Notes: generated by a model not told the origin, from the sequence alone. 64,000 nucleotides of DNA from Amycolatopsis endophytica (GCF_013410405.1 NZ_JACCFK010000002.1:248001-312000), one strand, 5' to 3'; numbered from the stretch's first letter, positions 44,184-54,065 are shown. Numbers and translations: made by a program.

Positions 44184-44518
44184 CCTGATGTCCTCTGGCG
44201 GAGAATGTCCAGCCACTGATCCGAGTTCAGCGCCTGACGGTGAAGCTTCTCCAGGCGCGCCGCCGGGGCCCGGACGTAGCCTTTGCCGAAGACCGGGGCG
44301 ATCTGGCGGAGGCTGGCGCCCTCCTCTCTCGCGGCGAGCAAGAGCCAGTCGGATGCGTCGGCGCAGGCCGCCGACGCGCGCCGCAACTCCCCCAGCAGAC
44401 GGATCAGGTCGTCCGGCGGGATTTCGTGGGCGCGGACCGCGGCGGCGGTGGATTCGAGCCAGGCCAGGACGTCGGACTCCGTGATCGGTGCTCGGGTCTC
44501 TGACGATGGCTCGGTCAT
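44177..44518 (-). CDS. Small HTH protein, possible autoregulator
   Basis: This 113-residue protein is mainly helical; residues about 60-95 (WLLLAAREEGASLRQIAPVFGKGYV) look like a helix-turn-helix of the sigma-70 region 4/Xre kind. No known family is certain. Its start at ATG 44518 is seven bases after TATACT, a leaderless -10 box that lies inside palindrome copy B. Its stop codon TAA lies inside copy A. Flanking by the same palindrome suggests it binds the motif and controls itself and the aldo/keto reductase gene. Confidence 0.65.
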   Translation of the reverse strand: MTEPSSETRAPITESDVLAWLESTAAAVRAHEIPPDDLIRLLGELRRASAACADASDWLLLAAREEGASLRQIAPVFGKGYVRAPAARLEKLHRQALNSDQWLDILRQRTSGV

Positions 44519-44525
44519 GCGGTTG

Positions 44526-44543
44526 AGTATAGGGCGTTATACG
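44526..44543. promoter_or_regulatory. CGTATA-N6-TATACG palindrome, copy B (over the HTH gene promoter)
   Basis: AGTATA-GGGCGT-TATACG has one base off the consensus. Its left half, read on the minus strand, is TATACT, seven bases before the HTH gene ATG. A protein bound here would cover the -10 box, as in direct autorepression. Confidence 0.65.
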
Positions 44544-44806
44544 GCGCTCGGGTTGTCGGGCGCTACGCGCTTATCTAGGGCGCCGAGCTTCGCAAGCTAC
44601 GCCCGGCGCCTGGGCGCTGGCGCGCCCGGCGGATTGGCCCTGCCGAACCCGATCTTTCAGTGTCTTGGCGGCCGAAGCAGGCGGGGGATCGGGTTGCGGG
44701 AGAGGAGTGGTTCGGAGGTTGGTGCGGTGCGTTGCCGGGTGGCGGTTGGCCGTGGTGCGTCGGCGCGCAGGAGCGTGCGTGAACTCGGCGGGTCGCGGGG
44801 CGCGAG
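44544..44806. other. Intergenic stretch upstream of the arc terminator
   Basis: Between the HTH gene promoter and the arc terminator I see no gene. Bases 44578-44634 are rich in GGCGCC-type inverted repeats (for example GGGCGCC and GGCGCC pairs with AGCTTCGCAAGCT between them) and can fold into several hairpins. The rest has no codon bias on either strand. Confidence 0.5.
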
Positions 44807-44851
44807 AAAAAAACGGAGGCCGCCGACCCGCGTGGGGGTGGGCGGCCTCCG
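44807..44851 (-). terminator. Rho-independent terminator of arc
   Basis: On the minus strand GGAGGCCGCC (44841-44850) and its complement (44815-44824) form a perfect ten-bp stem with a 16-base loop. Seven Ts follow (A-run 44807-44813 on the plus strand). This is the clearest intrinsic terminator in the window, ten bases after the arc stop. Confidence 0.92.
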
Positions 44852-44860
44852 GGGTGGCGC

Positions 44861-46669
44861 TTACAGGTACTGGCCGGTGTTCGTGGCCGTGTCGATGACG
44901 CGGCCGGACTCCTGGTTCTTTCCGGTGACCAGGGTGCGGATGTAGACGATCCGCTCGCCCTTCTTGCCCGAGATCCGGGCCCAGTCGTCCGGGTTGGTGG
45001 TGTTGGGCAGGTCCTCGTTCTCCGCGAACTCGTCGACGATCGCATCCAGCAGGTGCTGCACGCGCAGGCCGGGCTGCTTGGTCTCCAGCACCGACTTGAT
45101 CGCCGCCTTCTTCGCCCGGTCCACGATGTTCTGGATCATCGCGCCCGAGTTGAAGTCACGGAAGTACAGGACCTCCTTGTCACCGTTGGCGTAGGTGACC
45201 TCGAGGAACCGGTTCTCGTCCGTCTCCTCGTACATGCGCTCGACGGTGTTCTGGATCATCGCCTCGATCGTGGCCTCGGTGTCCCCGCCGAACTCGGCGA
45301 GGTCGTCGGCGTGGATCGGCAGGCCGTCGGTCAGGTACTTGGAGAAGATGTCCTTCGCACCCTCCGCGTCCGGACGCTCGATCTTGATCTTCACGTCCAG
45401 CCGGCCCGGGCGCAGGATCGCCGGGTCGATCATGTCCTCACGGTTGGAGGCGCCGATGACGATGACGTTCTCCAGGCCCTCGACACCGTCGATCTCGGCC
45501 AGCAGCTGCGGCACGATCGTGGTCTCCACATCCGAGGAGACACCGCTGCCGCGGGTGCGGAAGATCGACTCCATCTCGTCGAAGAACACGATCACGGGTG
45601 TGCCGTCGGATGCCTTCTCCCGGGCCCGCTGGAAGATCAGGCGGATGCTCCGCTCGGTCTCCCCGACGAACTTGTTCAGCAGCTCCGGGCCCTTGATGTT
45701 GAGGAAGTACGACTTGGCGTCGCTCGAATCACCGTCACCGCGGGCCTCGGCCACCTTCTTGGCCAGCGAGTTGGCGACCGCCTTCGCGATCAGCGTCTTG
45801 CCGCAACCGGGCGGACCGTAGAGCAGGACGCCCTTGGGCGGGCGCAGCTCGTACTCGCGGTAGAGGTCGGCGTGCAGGAACGGCAGTTCCACCGCGTCGC
45901 GGATCTGCTCGATCTGCCGCATCAGGCCACCGATGTCCTCGTACCGGACATCCGGGACCTCCTCCAGCACGAGGTCCTCGACCTCGGCCTTCGGAACGCG
46001 CTCGTAGGCGTAGCCGGCCTTCGAATCGACCAGTAGCGAGTCGCCCGGCTTGAGGGCCTGCTCGGCCAGCGGATCGGACAGCCAGACCACCCGCTCCTCG
46101 TCGGCGTGACCGACGACGAGCGCGCGGGCGCTGCCCCCCTCCGTGGCCGGGGTCAGGACCTCACGCAACGCGCAGACCTCGCCGGTGAGCTCGAAGTCGC
46201 CCGCCTCGACCACGGTCAGGGCCTCGTTCAACCGCAGGGCCTGACCGCGCTGGAGGGAGTCCACCTCCACCGCCGGGGACACCGAAACCCGCATCTTGCG
46301 GCCGGCCGTGAACACGTCCACGGTGTTGTCCTCGTACGCGGTGACGAACACGCCGTAACCGCTGGGCGGCTGCGCGAGCCGGTCGACCTCCTCGCGGAGC
46401 GCGAGGAGCTGACCACGCGCCTCGCGGAGGGTCTCCACGAGCTTGTTGTTCCGCTCGGTCAGCTGTGCCACGCGCTCGGACGCCTCGGCGAGACGCTGCT
46501 CCAGCACGCGGTTCTGGCGTGGCGATTCGGTTAGTTTCCGCCGCAGCAGGGCCACTTCCTCTTCCAGGAAGCGGACCTGCCGCGCCGTTTCGTCCGGCGT
46601 CGTTCCAGCTCCACTGATCTCTGAAGGGTCGGCGTCCTCGTGCCGACCTCCGGGAAGGTCGTGTTGCAT
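44861..46669 (-). CDS. arc: Proteasomal AAA ATPase Arc (Mpa)
   Basis: Arc is the hexameric cap that binds Pup, unfolds the tagged protein and feeds it to the 20S core. The 602-residue protein has an N-terminal coiled coil (about residues 28-98) that captures Pup, then two OB folds (100-235). The AAA domain has Walker A GPPGCGKT at 285-292 and Walker [11 protein letters not shown]. The C-terminus is NTGQYL, the docking tail for the alpha ring. GGAGGTG precedes the ATG at 46669. A strong terminator follows. Confidence 0.97.
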   Translation of the reverse strand: MQHDLPGGRHEDADPSEISGAGTTPDETARQVRFLEEEVALLRRKLTESPRQNRVLEQRLAEASERVAQLTERNNKLVETLREARGQLLALREEVDRLAQPPSGYGVFVTAYEDNTVDVFTAGRKMRVSVSPAVEVDSLQRGQALRLNEALTVVEAGDFELTGEVCALREVLTPATEGGSARALVVGHADEERVVWLSDPLAEQALKPGDSLLVDSKAGYAYERVPKAEVEDLVLEEVPDVRYEDIGGLMRQIEQIRDAVELPFLHADLYREYELRPPKGVLLYGPPGCGKTLIAKAVANSLAKKVAEARGDGDSSDAKSYFLNIKGPELLNKFVGETERSIRLIFQRAREKASDGTPVIVFFDEMESIFRTRGSGVSSDVETTIVPQLLAEIDGVEGLENVIVIGASNREDMIDPAILRPGRLDVKIKIERPDAEGAKDIFSKYLTDGLPIHADDLAEFGGDTEATIEAMIQNTVERMYEETDENRFLEVTYANGDKEVLYFRDFNSGAMIQNIVDRAKKAAIKSVLETKQPGLRVQHLLDAIVDEFAENEDLPNTTNPDDWARISGKKGERIVYIRTLVTGKNQESGRVIDTATNTGQYL

Positions 46670-47142
46670 GTCGGCACCTCCTCGGAGTGCTTTTAACCCA
46701 CGGTACCGGCGATCACCGACATGAAAAGCCCTATCCGCATCACAGGATCGGCGCGTCGCATCACGAACCCGGCCGGAACCGATACGCGGGAGTTCCGTCG
46801 GGCGGTCGGCGAACCGCTCAGATGACTACGGACAGTAGCTACCCGGCCACTACCAGCGGCCATCCGGGCGGTGAGCGATTCACTCATGTCACGACCACCC
46901 AACCAAGGCTTTACAGGACGTTCACGAGGCGTCTTCCCCTTCTCCTCCTTCTTCAAACCCAAGCGCTTTTCGCGTCCCGCACCGGAAGCGCGACCGGCGC
47001 GCCGGACCGCCAAGATCGAGATGTCCGATATCGGCGCTACGATCGCCCGCGTCCCCGGCCCGGGTTCGGGCCGGGGAGAAACCGGATGCCGCTTCCGTGC
47101 GTCGAAGACCGGCAGACACCCGACGTGAACGAGGAGACGTCC
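46670..47142. other. Intergenic region between arc and the membrane-protein pair
   Basis: This 473-base region must hold promoters for arc (minus) and for the gene at 47143 (plus). On the minus strand TTAAAA (about 46690) could be a -10 box for arc, 15-20 bases before its ribosome site. On the plus strand CTACGAT near 47036-47043 could serve the other gene. Both are guesses. I see no ORF with proper codon bias. Confidence 0.4.
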
Positions 47143-47871
47143 GTGACCTACCCGCCGCACGGCCAGGGACAGCCGGGTCCCCACGGGCCGCAGGGCCGGC
47201 CCGGCCCCTTCGGGCAGCCCGGCCCGTACGGACAGCAGCCCGGCTACCCGCAGGGTGCGCCGCAGACCCCGCCGCCCGGGTTCCCCGGCGCCCCGCAGCA
47301 GTTCGGCCAGCCCGGTGGCTTCGGCGGGCCGCCGCCCCAGCCACCGAAGAAGAAGACCGGCCTGATCGTCGGCGCCGCGATCGCCGCGGTCGTCGTCATC
47401 GGCGGGGCCCTCACCGCGGTCCTGCTGCTCACCGGCGGTGACGACGACTCGGCCGAAACCGCCGCCGCCGCGGGGCCCACGAGCGCGAGCCCGACCGCGA
47501 AGGCGGAGGGCTCCACCGCGGGCACCTCGTCGAAGCGCTCGACCACCAGCTCCAGCACGAGCGGCGGCAACGGCGGTGGCACGGCGGGCGGTCCGGACAC
47601 CGTCGCCCAGGCGGTCGTCGCGGCCATGAACGCACGCAGTGCCAGCCAGTACGCGGCGCTGACCTGCGGCGGGGCGAGCGAGACCGAGATCGCGAGCCTG
47701 CAGTCCGAATGGGATTCGGCCAGCCAGCTCCAGGCGAGCGTGTCCGGGCCCGCCGAGGTCACCGGCGACACCGCGAAGGTGCCTGTCGATCTGCGGTACA
47801 ACGGCGAAACCCAGAGTGCGAAGATGCCCCTGAAACGGCAGGGTTCGAACTGGTGCGTCGACGAGTCCTGA
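47143..47871 (+). CDS. Pro/Gly/Gln-rich single-span membrane protein, copy 1
   Basis: This 242-residue protein has a cytoplasmic tail rich in Gly, Pro and Gln (GQPGPYGQQPGYPQ-like repeats), a Lys-flanked membrane span KKKTGLIVGAAIAAVVVIGGAL (the span being IVGAAIAAVVVIGGALTAVLL), a Thr/Ser-rich linker and an extracellular domain of about 95 residues. That domain has Cys residues in LTCGGA and NWCVDES, and resembles DUF4878/NTF2-like lumenal domains. The GTG at 47143 has GAGGAG at seven bases. Function unknown. A paralogue follows 31 bases downstream. Confidence 0.8.
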   Translation: MTYPPHGQGQPGPHGPQGRPGPFGQPGPYGQQPGYPQGAPQTPPPGFPGAPQQFGQPGGFGGPPPQPPKKKTGLIVGAAIAAVVVIGGALTAVLLLTGGDDDSAETAAAAGPTSASPTAKAEGSTAGTSSKRSTTSSSTSGGNGGGTAGGPDTVAQAVVAAMNARSASQYAALTCGGASETEIASLQSEWDSASQLQASVSGPAEVTGDTAKVPVDLRYNGETQSAKMPLKRQGSNWCVDES

Positions 47872-47902
47872 GCAATCCGACCTATGAGGGGGTAACCCGA
47901 TC

Positions 47903-48679
47903 ATGACCTATCCGCCGCAACCGCCCGGCCAGCCCGGCCAGCCAGGGCCGTACGGCCAGCAGGGCCCATACGGCCCGCAGGGCCAGCCGGGTCCCTACGG
48001 GCAGCAGCCGGGCGGCTATCCCCAGGGCGGGCCGCAGCAGCCCGGTCCGCAGGGCGGCCAGCCCGGCTACCCGCAGACCCCGCCGCCCGGGTTCCCCGGC
48101 GCCCCGCAGTTCGGCCAGGACCCGTACGCGACGCAGCAGTTCCCCGGCGGGCCGCAGGGCGGGCCGCCGAAGAAGAAGACCGGTCTGATCGTGGGCATCG
48201 CGGTGGCCGCGGTCCTCGTCATCGGCGGTGCCGTCGCGGCGATCCTGCTGCTCACCGGGGGCGACGACGACAACGCCAACGCCGCGGGGCCCACCACGAG
48301 CGCCGCACCGCCCGCCGCGTCCTCCAGCGAGAAGCCGACCAGCAGCTCGCGCAAGCCGACGTCCAGTTCGAAGGCGCCCAGCGGGACGGCCGCCCCCGGC
48401 GCGAAGTCGACGCCCGAGGAGACCGCGAACGCGATCGCCACGGCCTACAGCACCGGGGACAAGGAGACCATCCAGTCGATGGTCTGCGCGAGCCGTCCGC
48501 AGCAGGTGCCGGACATCCCGTCGGGCATCACGGTCACGGTCACCGGCAGCCCGGACATCACCGGCGACACCGCGCTGGTTCCGGTGCACGCCGTCGGCCC
48601 GAGCGGCACCAACGACTTCCAGCTCGGCCTCGCCAACGAGGGCGGCTCGTGGTGCTACCTCGGGGACAAGACGTCCTGA
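47903..48679 (+). CDS. Pro/Gly/Gln-rich single-span membrane protein, copy 2
   Basis: The 258-residue protein has the same layout as its upstream neighbour: a repeat-rich cytoplasmic tail (GQPGPYGQQ units), KKKTGLIVGIAVAAVLVIGG as the span, a Ser/Thr/Lys linker, and an extracellular domain with Cys in SMVCASRP and SWCYLGD. The tail and span are nearly identical between copies but the outer domains have diverged, which points to tandem duplication followed by change of the sensed partner. GGGGGTAACC precedes the ATG. Confidence 0.82.
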   Translation: MTYPPQPPGQPGQPGPYGQQGPYGPQGQPGPYGQQPGGYPQGGPQQPGPQGGQPGYPQTPPPGFPGAPQFGQDPYATQQFPGGPQGGPPKKKTGLIVGIAVAAVLVIGGAVAAILLLTGGDDDNANAAGPTTSAAPPAASSSEKPTSSSRKPTSSSKAPSGTAAPGAKSTPEETANAIATAYSTGDKETIQSMVCASRPQQVPDIPSGITVTVTGSPDITGDTALVPVHAVGPSGTNDFQLGLANEGGSWCYLGDKTS

Positions 48680-48691
48680 CGCGGCCCCGCC

Positions 48692-49573
<882 letters not shown>

Positions 49574-50731
49574 TCAGCGCACGCGGCGGGCCGACAGCGC
49601 CGACCGCAGGTCCTCGCGGCGCAGCACCCCGGCCGGGCGGCCCTCGTCGTCGACCACCAGGAACTGCCATGCGGGGGTCTCGCGAACGCGTTCGGCGATC
49701 TCCTCCCCCGGTTCGGAGGCGAGCAGCACCGTCTCGGCGCGGATCGGTTCCGCGGCCAGCTCCGCGGGCGCCTGCGGCGAGGCCCCGGCCAGGCGCTCGG
49801 CGGCTCCTTCGTCGAGCAGCCCGGCGGCGACACCGTCCGCGCGCACGAGCACCACTCCCCGTCCGGCCGCGGCGGCGAGCGCGTCCGACACCGGGCTTTC
49901 CGCGGGCAGCTGCAGCACCGGGCGGGTCAGCTCGGTGACCGCCAGGCCCTCCGGCCAGCCGCGCTGGGATTCGGCGGCCATCTCCGATCCGGCGCCGACC
50001 GCGACGAACCACGCGGTGACCACACACACCCCGAGGCGCAGCCAGCGGTCTTCGCTACCGGAGGCCATGCCGACCAGCGCCCACACCAGCAGCCCCGCCG
50101 CCACGACCCCGCCACCCACGACGGCCGCGCGGGTCCCGCTGGCGCGGCGCCCGGTCAGCGCCCACACGCCGGCGCGCAGCATGCGCCCGCCGTCCAGGGG
50201 CAGTCCGGGGAGCAGGTTGAACACGCCGACCGCGAGGTTGGCGACCGCGCACTCGGCGACCAGCAACCACACCGCGCCCTCCGGCGGCACCGCGAACATC
50301 AGCGCACCGCAGAACGCGGCGAGCAGCACCGACACGACCGGCCCCGCGGCGGCGATCAGGCCCTCCTGACCGGGCCGCCGCGGCGTGCGGGCCACTTCGG
50401 ACAGTCCGCCGAGCAGGAACAGCCGCAGCCGCCGCACCGGGATCCCCATGCGCAGCGCGACCACGCAGTGCCCCAGCTCGTGCGCCAGCACGGACAGCCC
50501 GAGCAGCACGGCGAACGCGGCGGCCAGCGACCACGACATCCCGGTGCCCGCGCCGGGCAGCAGACGGTGGACGAGCGGCTGGTAGAGGACGATCACCACC
50601 AGCGAGCCGATCCACCACGACGGCGCGAGCAGCACCGGCACGCCGGAGACCCGGAACAGCAGCAGACCACCGTCGGCGGTGGTCAGCACCCGCCTCGGCT
50701 GGTTTCGTCCGTGCTCGCCGGTCGCGGCCAT
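49574..50731 (-). CDS. Site-2 protease family (M50) metalloprotease with CBS domains
   Basis: This 385-residue intramembrane protease (Rip3-like) has the zinc motif HELGH at residues 84-88 in a membrane span and the second ligand in NLLPGLPLDGGRML. Six membrane spans precede a C-terminal tail with two CBS-like segments (ELTRPVLQLPAESPVSDAL and QFLVVDDEGRPAGVLRREDL). It may cut membrane-bound regulators in response to nucleotide binding; the substrate is unknown. TACCCT lies seven bases before the ATG. Confidence 0.9.
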   Translation of the reverse strand: MAATGEHGRNQPRRVLTTADGGLLLFRVSGVPVLLAPSWWIGSLVVIVLYQPLVHRLLPGAGTGMSWSLAAAFAVLLGLSVLAHELGHCVVALRMGIPVRRLRLFLLGGLSEVARTPRRPGQEGLIAAAGPVVSVLLAAFCGALMFAVPPEGAVWLLVAECAVANLAVGVFNLLPGLPLDGGRMLRAGVWALTGRRASGTRAAVVGGGVVAAGLLVWALVGMASGSEDRWLRLGVCVVTAWFVAVGAGSEMAAESQRGWPEGLAVTELTRPVLQLPAESPVSDALAAAAGRGVVLVRADGVAAGLLDEGAAERLAGASPQAPAELAAEPIRAETVLLASEPGEEIAERVRETPAWQFLVVDDEGRPAGVLRREDLRSALSARRVR

Positions 50732-50827
50732 GCCGGACAGGGTAGAACGCGGTGTGTCAGGCGGGGGTGACCCGCGCCCGCGCGCGGCGCGGCGATCTTG
50801 TCGTACCCCTGCTCTAGGGTGCGGGGT
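50732..50827. promoter_or_regulatory. Divergent leaderless promoters, M50 protease and RecB-like nuclease
   Basis: Minus: TACCCT (50739-50744), seven bases, ATG 50731. Plus: TAGGGT (50815-50820), seven bases, ATG 50828. Neither gene has a ribosome site at the start. Confidence 0.65.
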
Positions 50828-51694
50828 ATGGCTCAGACGGCGACCACGGAACCCCAGATCGGCGTTCGCCGCCCCGCGCTGTCCCCTTCGCGGGCCAGCG
50901 ACTTCAAACAGTGCCCGTTGCTCTACCGCTTCCGCGCGGTGGACCGGCTGCCCGAGGTGCCCACCAAGGCACAGCTGCGCGGCACGCTCGTGCACTCGGT
51001 GATGGAGCGGCTGTTCGCCCTCCCGAAGGCCGATCGCGAACCCGCACGTGCCCGCGACCTGCTCTCCCCCACCTGGAGCGAACTGTCCGCGGACAACCCG
51101 GAATGGGCCGCGCTGTTCGAGGGCGAGGACGTGGCGGGCTGGCTGCGGACCGCCACGAAACTGCTGGACAGCTACTTCGAGCTGGAGGACCCGCGCCGGT
51201 TCGACCCCGAGGCGTGCGAGCTGCACGTCGAGCTCGAACTCGAGTCCGGGGTGCGGCTGCGCGGGTACGTCGACCGGATCGACGTCGCCCCGACCGGTGA
51301 GATCCGGGTGGTGGACTACAAGACCGGCGCGGCGCCGCGGCAGATCGGCGAGGCCAAGGCGCTGTTCCAGATGAAGTTCTACGCGGTGGTGCTGTGGCGC
51401 CTGCGGGGCGTCGTGCCGCGCCAGCTCAAGCTGATGTACCTGACCGACGGCCAGTCACTGGCCTACGCGCCCGACGAGGCCGAGCTGCGCCGCTTCGAGC
51501 GCACCCTCGAAGCGATTTGGCAGGCGATCCTCAAGGCGGGCAGGACCGGTGATTTCCGGCCCAGCCCGAGCAAACTGTGCGACTGGTGCGCCCACCAGTC
51601 ACTGTGCCCGTCCTTCGGCGGCACGCCCCCGGAGTATCCGGGGTGGCCGGAGCCGGATCCGGGTGTGGAGACCGCGCTGGACCGCGCCGACTGA
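50828..51694 (+). CDS. RecB-like PD-(D/E)XK exonuclease
   Basis: This 288-residue protein is a Cas4/RecB-type nuclease. It begins with ALSPSRASDFKQCPLLYRFR, holding the first iron-sulfur Cys (Cys29). The conserved LRGTLVHSVMERLF follows, then the active site GYVDRIDV and VVDYKTGAAPR (Asp and Lys). Near the end CDWCAHQSLCP holds the other three cluster Cys. A 4Fe-4S cluster is therefore expected. It probably acts on single-stranded DNA ends. The stop is one base before the thioesterase ATG. Confidence 0.9.
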   Translation: MAQTATTEPQIGVRRPALSPSRASDFKQCPLLYRFRAVDRLPEVPTKAQLRGTLVHSVMERLFALPKADREPARARDLLSPTWSELSADNPEWAALFEGEDVAGWLRTATKLLDSYFELEDPRRFDPEACELHVELELESGVRLRGYVDRIDVAPTGEIRVVDYKTGAAPRQIGEAKALFQMKFYAVVLWRLRGVVPRQLKLMYLTDGQSLAYAPDEAELRRFERTLEAIWQAILKAGRTGDFRPSPSKLCDWCAHQSLCPSFGGTPPEYPGWPEPDPGVETALDRAD

Positions 51695-51695
51695 G

Positions 51696-52511
51696 ATGAC
51701 CGGGGTGACCGAAATGACAGAGATGCCTGAGACGATGGACAACGCCTTCTACCTGCCACTGGGCGGCGACCGCTACCAGCCCACGGCCCATACGGCCGGG
51801 CCGTGGACGCCCGACGCGCAGCACTTCGGCCCGCCCTCCGCCCTGCTGGCCCGCGCGCTGGAAGGGCTTTCCGGCGACCGGCCGGGCCTGCTCGCGCGCG
51901 TCACGGTGGAGATACTGGGGCCCGCTCCGCTGACCGAGTTGTCCGTGCGGTCCTGGGTCGAGCGGCCGGGGCGCTCGGTCGAGCTGCTCGGCGCCGAGCT
52001 GCACGACGGCTCCCGCGCCGTGGCGCGTGCCTCGGCGTGGCGCATCAGCGAGTCCGACACCACCGCCGTCGCCACGGAGGATCCGGTCCCGCCCGCGCCC
52101 GAGGACTGCGCTCCGGCCTCGTTCCCGGCGAGCTGGCGGCGGGGCGGCTACCTCGGCGCCATGGAGTGGCGGCTGATCAAGGGCTCACCGGCCGAGCCGG
52201 GCGCGGCCTGGGTGTGGGGGCGGCAGCGGGTCGAGCTGGTCGCGGGTGAGAAGCCGACGCCCCTGCAGCGGCTGTTCGCGGTGGCCGACACCGGCAACGG
52301 CGCGTCAAACTTCCTCGACCCGGCGAAGTGGTGGTTCATCAACTCCGAACTGACCGTGCACCTGCGGCGTGCCCCGGTCGGCGAGTGGATCGCCCTCGAC
52401 GCCCGCACCAGGGTCGGGCCGTCCGGGGTGGGCACGGCCGACAGCACGTTGTCCGATGTGCGGGGTGCGCTGGGCCAGGGCGCGCAGGCTCTGATGGTGC
52501 GGACACGCTGA
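51696..52511 (+). CDS. Acyl-CoA thioesterase family protein
   Basis: The 271-residue protein matches the double-hotdog thioesterase family seen next to the RecB-like gene in actinomycetes: HFGPPSALLARALEGL at the start, then RSVELLGAELHDGSRAVARASAWR, and a second hotdog with WWFINSELTVHLRRAPVGEWIALDA. The active-site Asp/Asn is likely in the second half. The acyl group is unknown. ATG 51696 is one base after the nuclease stop; ATG 51714 and 51723 are alternatives. Confidence 0.82.
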   Translation: MTGVTEMTEMPETMDNAFYLPLGGDRYQPTAHTAGPWTPDAQHFGPPSALLARALEGLSGDRPGLLARVTVEILGPAPLTELSVRSWVERPGRSVELLGAELHDGSRAVARASAWRISESDTTAVATEDPVPPAPEDCAPASFPASWRRGGYLGAMEWRLIKGSPAEPGAAWVWGRQRVELVAGEKPTPLQRLFAVADTGNGASNFLDPAKWWFINSELTVHLRRAPVGEWIALDARTRVGPSGVGTADSTLSDVRGALGQGAQALMVRTR

Positions 52512-52549
52512 CGGGCGCGCCCGTCCCCCGCAGGCCGCACGAGATCCAC

Positions 52550-52555
52550 TACTCT
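52550..52555 (+). promoter_or_regulatory. -10 box of the parA-type gene
   Basis: TACTCT lies 33 bases before the GTG at 52589, which has GGGAG at nine bases. Unlike many neighbours this gene has a leader with a ribosome site. Confidence 0.4.
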
Positions 52556-52588
52556 GCGGCGAGGACCGACTGACCTGGGAGCGCACGA

Positions 52589-53518
52589 GTGCAGATCACC
52601 TCGGTGGTCAACCAGAAGGGCGGCGTCGGCAAGACGGCGCTGAGCGTCGGTGCCGCCGCGGCATTGGCCGAGCGCGGCCGGCGGGTGCTGCTCATCGACC
52701 TCGACCCGCAGGGCCACGCGACCACGGAGATGCTGGGGCTGGACGAGGTCCCGGCGCAGGCTCCGAGCCTGGCCAAGGCGCTGACCAAGATGTGGAAGGG
52801 CCCGGTCGAGGAGCTGATCGTGCCGCACCGACGCAGCACGCTCGGGCCGGGTGGCGCGTTCGACGTCATCCCGACCTCGCCCGGCATGTTCGACCTGGTG
52901 CGCAGGCTCGACCAGTTCCGGGTGCCGGGGTGGCAGCTGGCGCGGGTCGTGCAGTTCGCGAACTACGACCACGTCATCATCGACTGCCCGCCCGCGCTGG
53001 ACGTGCTGACGAACAACGCGCTGGCCGCGACGCACGGCATCCTGGTGCCGGTGCAGCCCGACCGCACCAGCATCCGGGCGCTGCGCCTGCTCAACGACCA
53101 GCTCTACTACGTGCAGTCGGCGCTGGGCCGCCAGCCGATCCCCTACTTCGGGGTGGTGCCGGGGCTGTACCGGCGGCCGATGTCGGGGTATGCGGTGACG
53201 GCGCTGGAGGAGCTCAAGCAGTTCGGGTACCCGCTGCTGGCGCACGTGCCGCTCGGCGTGGTCATGAACGAGGCGGCCGCGCACGGCATGCCGGTCACGA
53301 CGTTCGCGCCGGAGACCACGCAGGCGGTGGCGTTCCGGGAGATCGCGATGGTGCTGGACGCGCACCGGGAACGGCAGCAGCCCTCCGCCCCGGTCCCGGA
53401 CGAGGACGACTTCGTGTTCGAGGACTTCATCACGCAGGTGGCCCACGCCCGCAACGAGAACGACAACGGGGCGCGCAAGAAACTCTACGACCTGATGCCC
53501 AAACGCCCCCGCGACTAG
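52589..53518 (+). CDS. ParA/MinD-family ATPase (no ParB beside it)
   Basis: This 309-residue Walker-type ATPase has the deviant Walker A KGGVGKTALS, LIDLDPQGHAT and DHVIIDCPPALDV. The C-terminus ends in an acidic then basic tail (DEDDFVFEDF, RKKLYDLMPKRPRD). ParA ATPases place DNA or protein clusters within the cell. No ParB or parS site lies nearby, so it is an orphan, not the chromosome partition gene. The GTG at 52589 has GGGAG upstream. Confidence 0.87.
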   Translation: MQITSVVNQKGGVGKTALSVGAAAALAERGRRVLLIDLDPQGHATTEMLGLDEVPAQAPSLAKALTKMWKGPVEELIVPHRRSTLGPGGAFDVIPTSPGMFDLVRRLDQFRVPGWQLARVVQFANYDHVIIDCPPALDVLTNNALAATHGILVPVQPDRTSIRALRLLNDQLYYVQSALGRQPIPYFGVVPGLYRRPMSGYAVTALEELKQFGYPLLAHVPLGVVMNEAAAHGMPVTTFAPETTQAVAFREIAMVLDAHRERQQPSAPVPDEDDFVFEDFITQVAHARNENDNGARKKLYDLMPKRPRD

Positions 53519-53574
53519 TGAGCGCCCGTGACGAAGCGGTCTCCGTAGCGGAACTTCAGCAGCCCTGGCCCTAG

Positions 53575-53592
53575 ATTCGTCTCCTCACGAAT
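53575..53592 (+). promoter_or_regulatory. Palindrome ATTCGT-N6-ACGAAT
   Basis: A perfect inverted repeat with six-base arms and a six-base spacer covers the ATG region of the kinase remnant and overlaps TAGATT (53572-53577), a -10-like box. It may be an operator. Confidence 0.35.
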
Positions 53593-54055
53593 GCGAATGC
53601 GCAACGAGCACGCCGCCCCAGACTATCCACAGTGGACCGGCTTGCACCGTGCCCAGCGCGGGCTGACCAGCACCGCGCCCGCGATCGCCGAGCGGCACCG
53701 GGACGTTCTCGACGACATCACCGAGCCGCGACTCCTGCACGGCGACCTGTGGACCCCGAACGTGCTCCTCTCCCCCGGCGCACCGGACCCGGTGATCAGC
53801 GGCGTGCTGGATCACGACCGGGCATCCTGGGGCGACCCGGCCGCCGACTGGGGCCCCTACCTGGCCACCCGGCGGCCCGCGTTCTGGGAGGGCTACGGCG
53901 CGCCCGCGGACACACCGCGATCCCGGTGGCGCGCGCTGATTTACCGCGCCCGGCACCTGGGCGCGCTCCGGCTCGAACGCCACCGGCTCGGCAAGGCCGA
54001 CCGTGTCGCGGCGAGCTACTCCGAGATGTGTGCCGTGCTGGGCGCGCTGGCCTGA
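53591..54055 (+). pseudogene. Aminoglycoside phosphotransferase-like kinase, C-terminal remnant
   Basis: These 154 residues are only the C-terminal lobe of an APH/fructosamine-kinase fold: the catalytic loop LLHGDLWTPNVLL (Asp and Asn) and the metal loop LDHDRASWGDPAADW. The N-terminal lobe with the Gly loop and ATP Lys, normally 130-150 residues, is absent, and only 72 bases separate it from parA. It cannot bind ATP normally. Starts at ATG 53591 or 53597 may be accidental. Confidence 0.78.
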
Positions 54056-54065
54056 GAAGCCGTGC

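Noticed and set aside
43179..44216. Start of the aldo/keto reductase at 44216
   Set aside because: The extra 27 codons would run through palindrome copy A and over the end of the HTH gene, and they have no family similarity.
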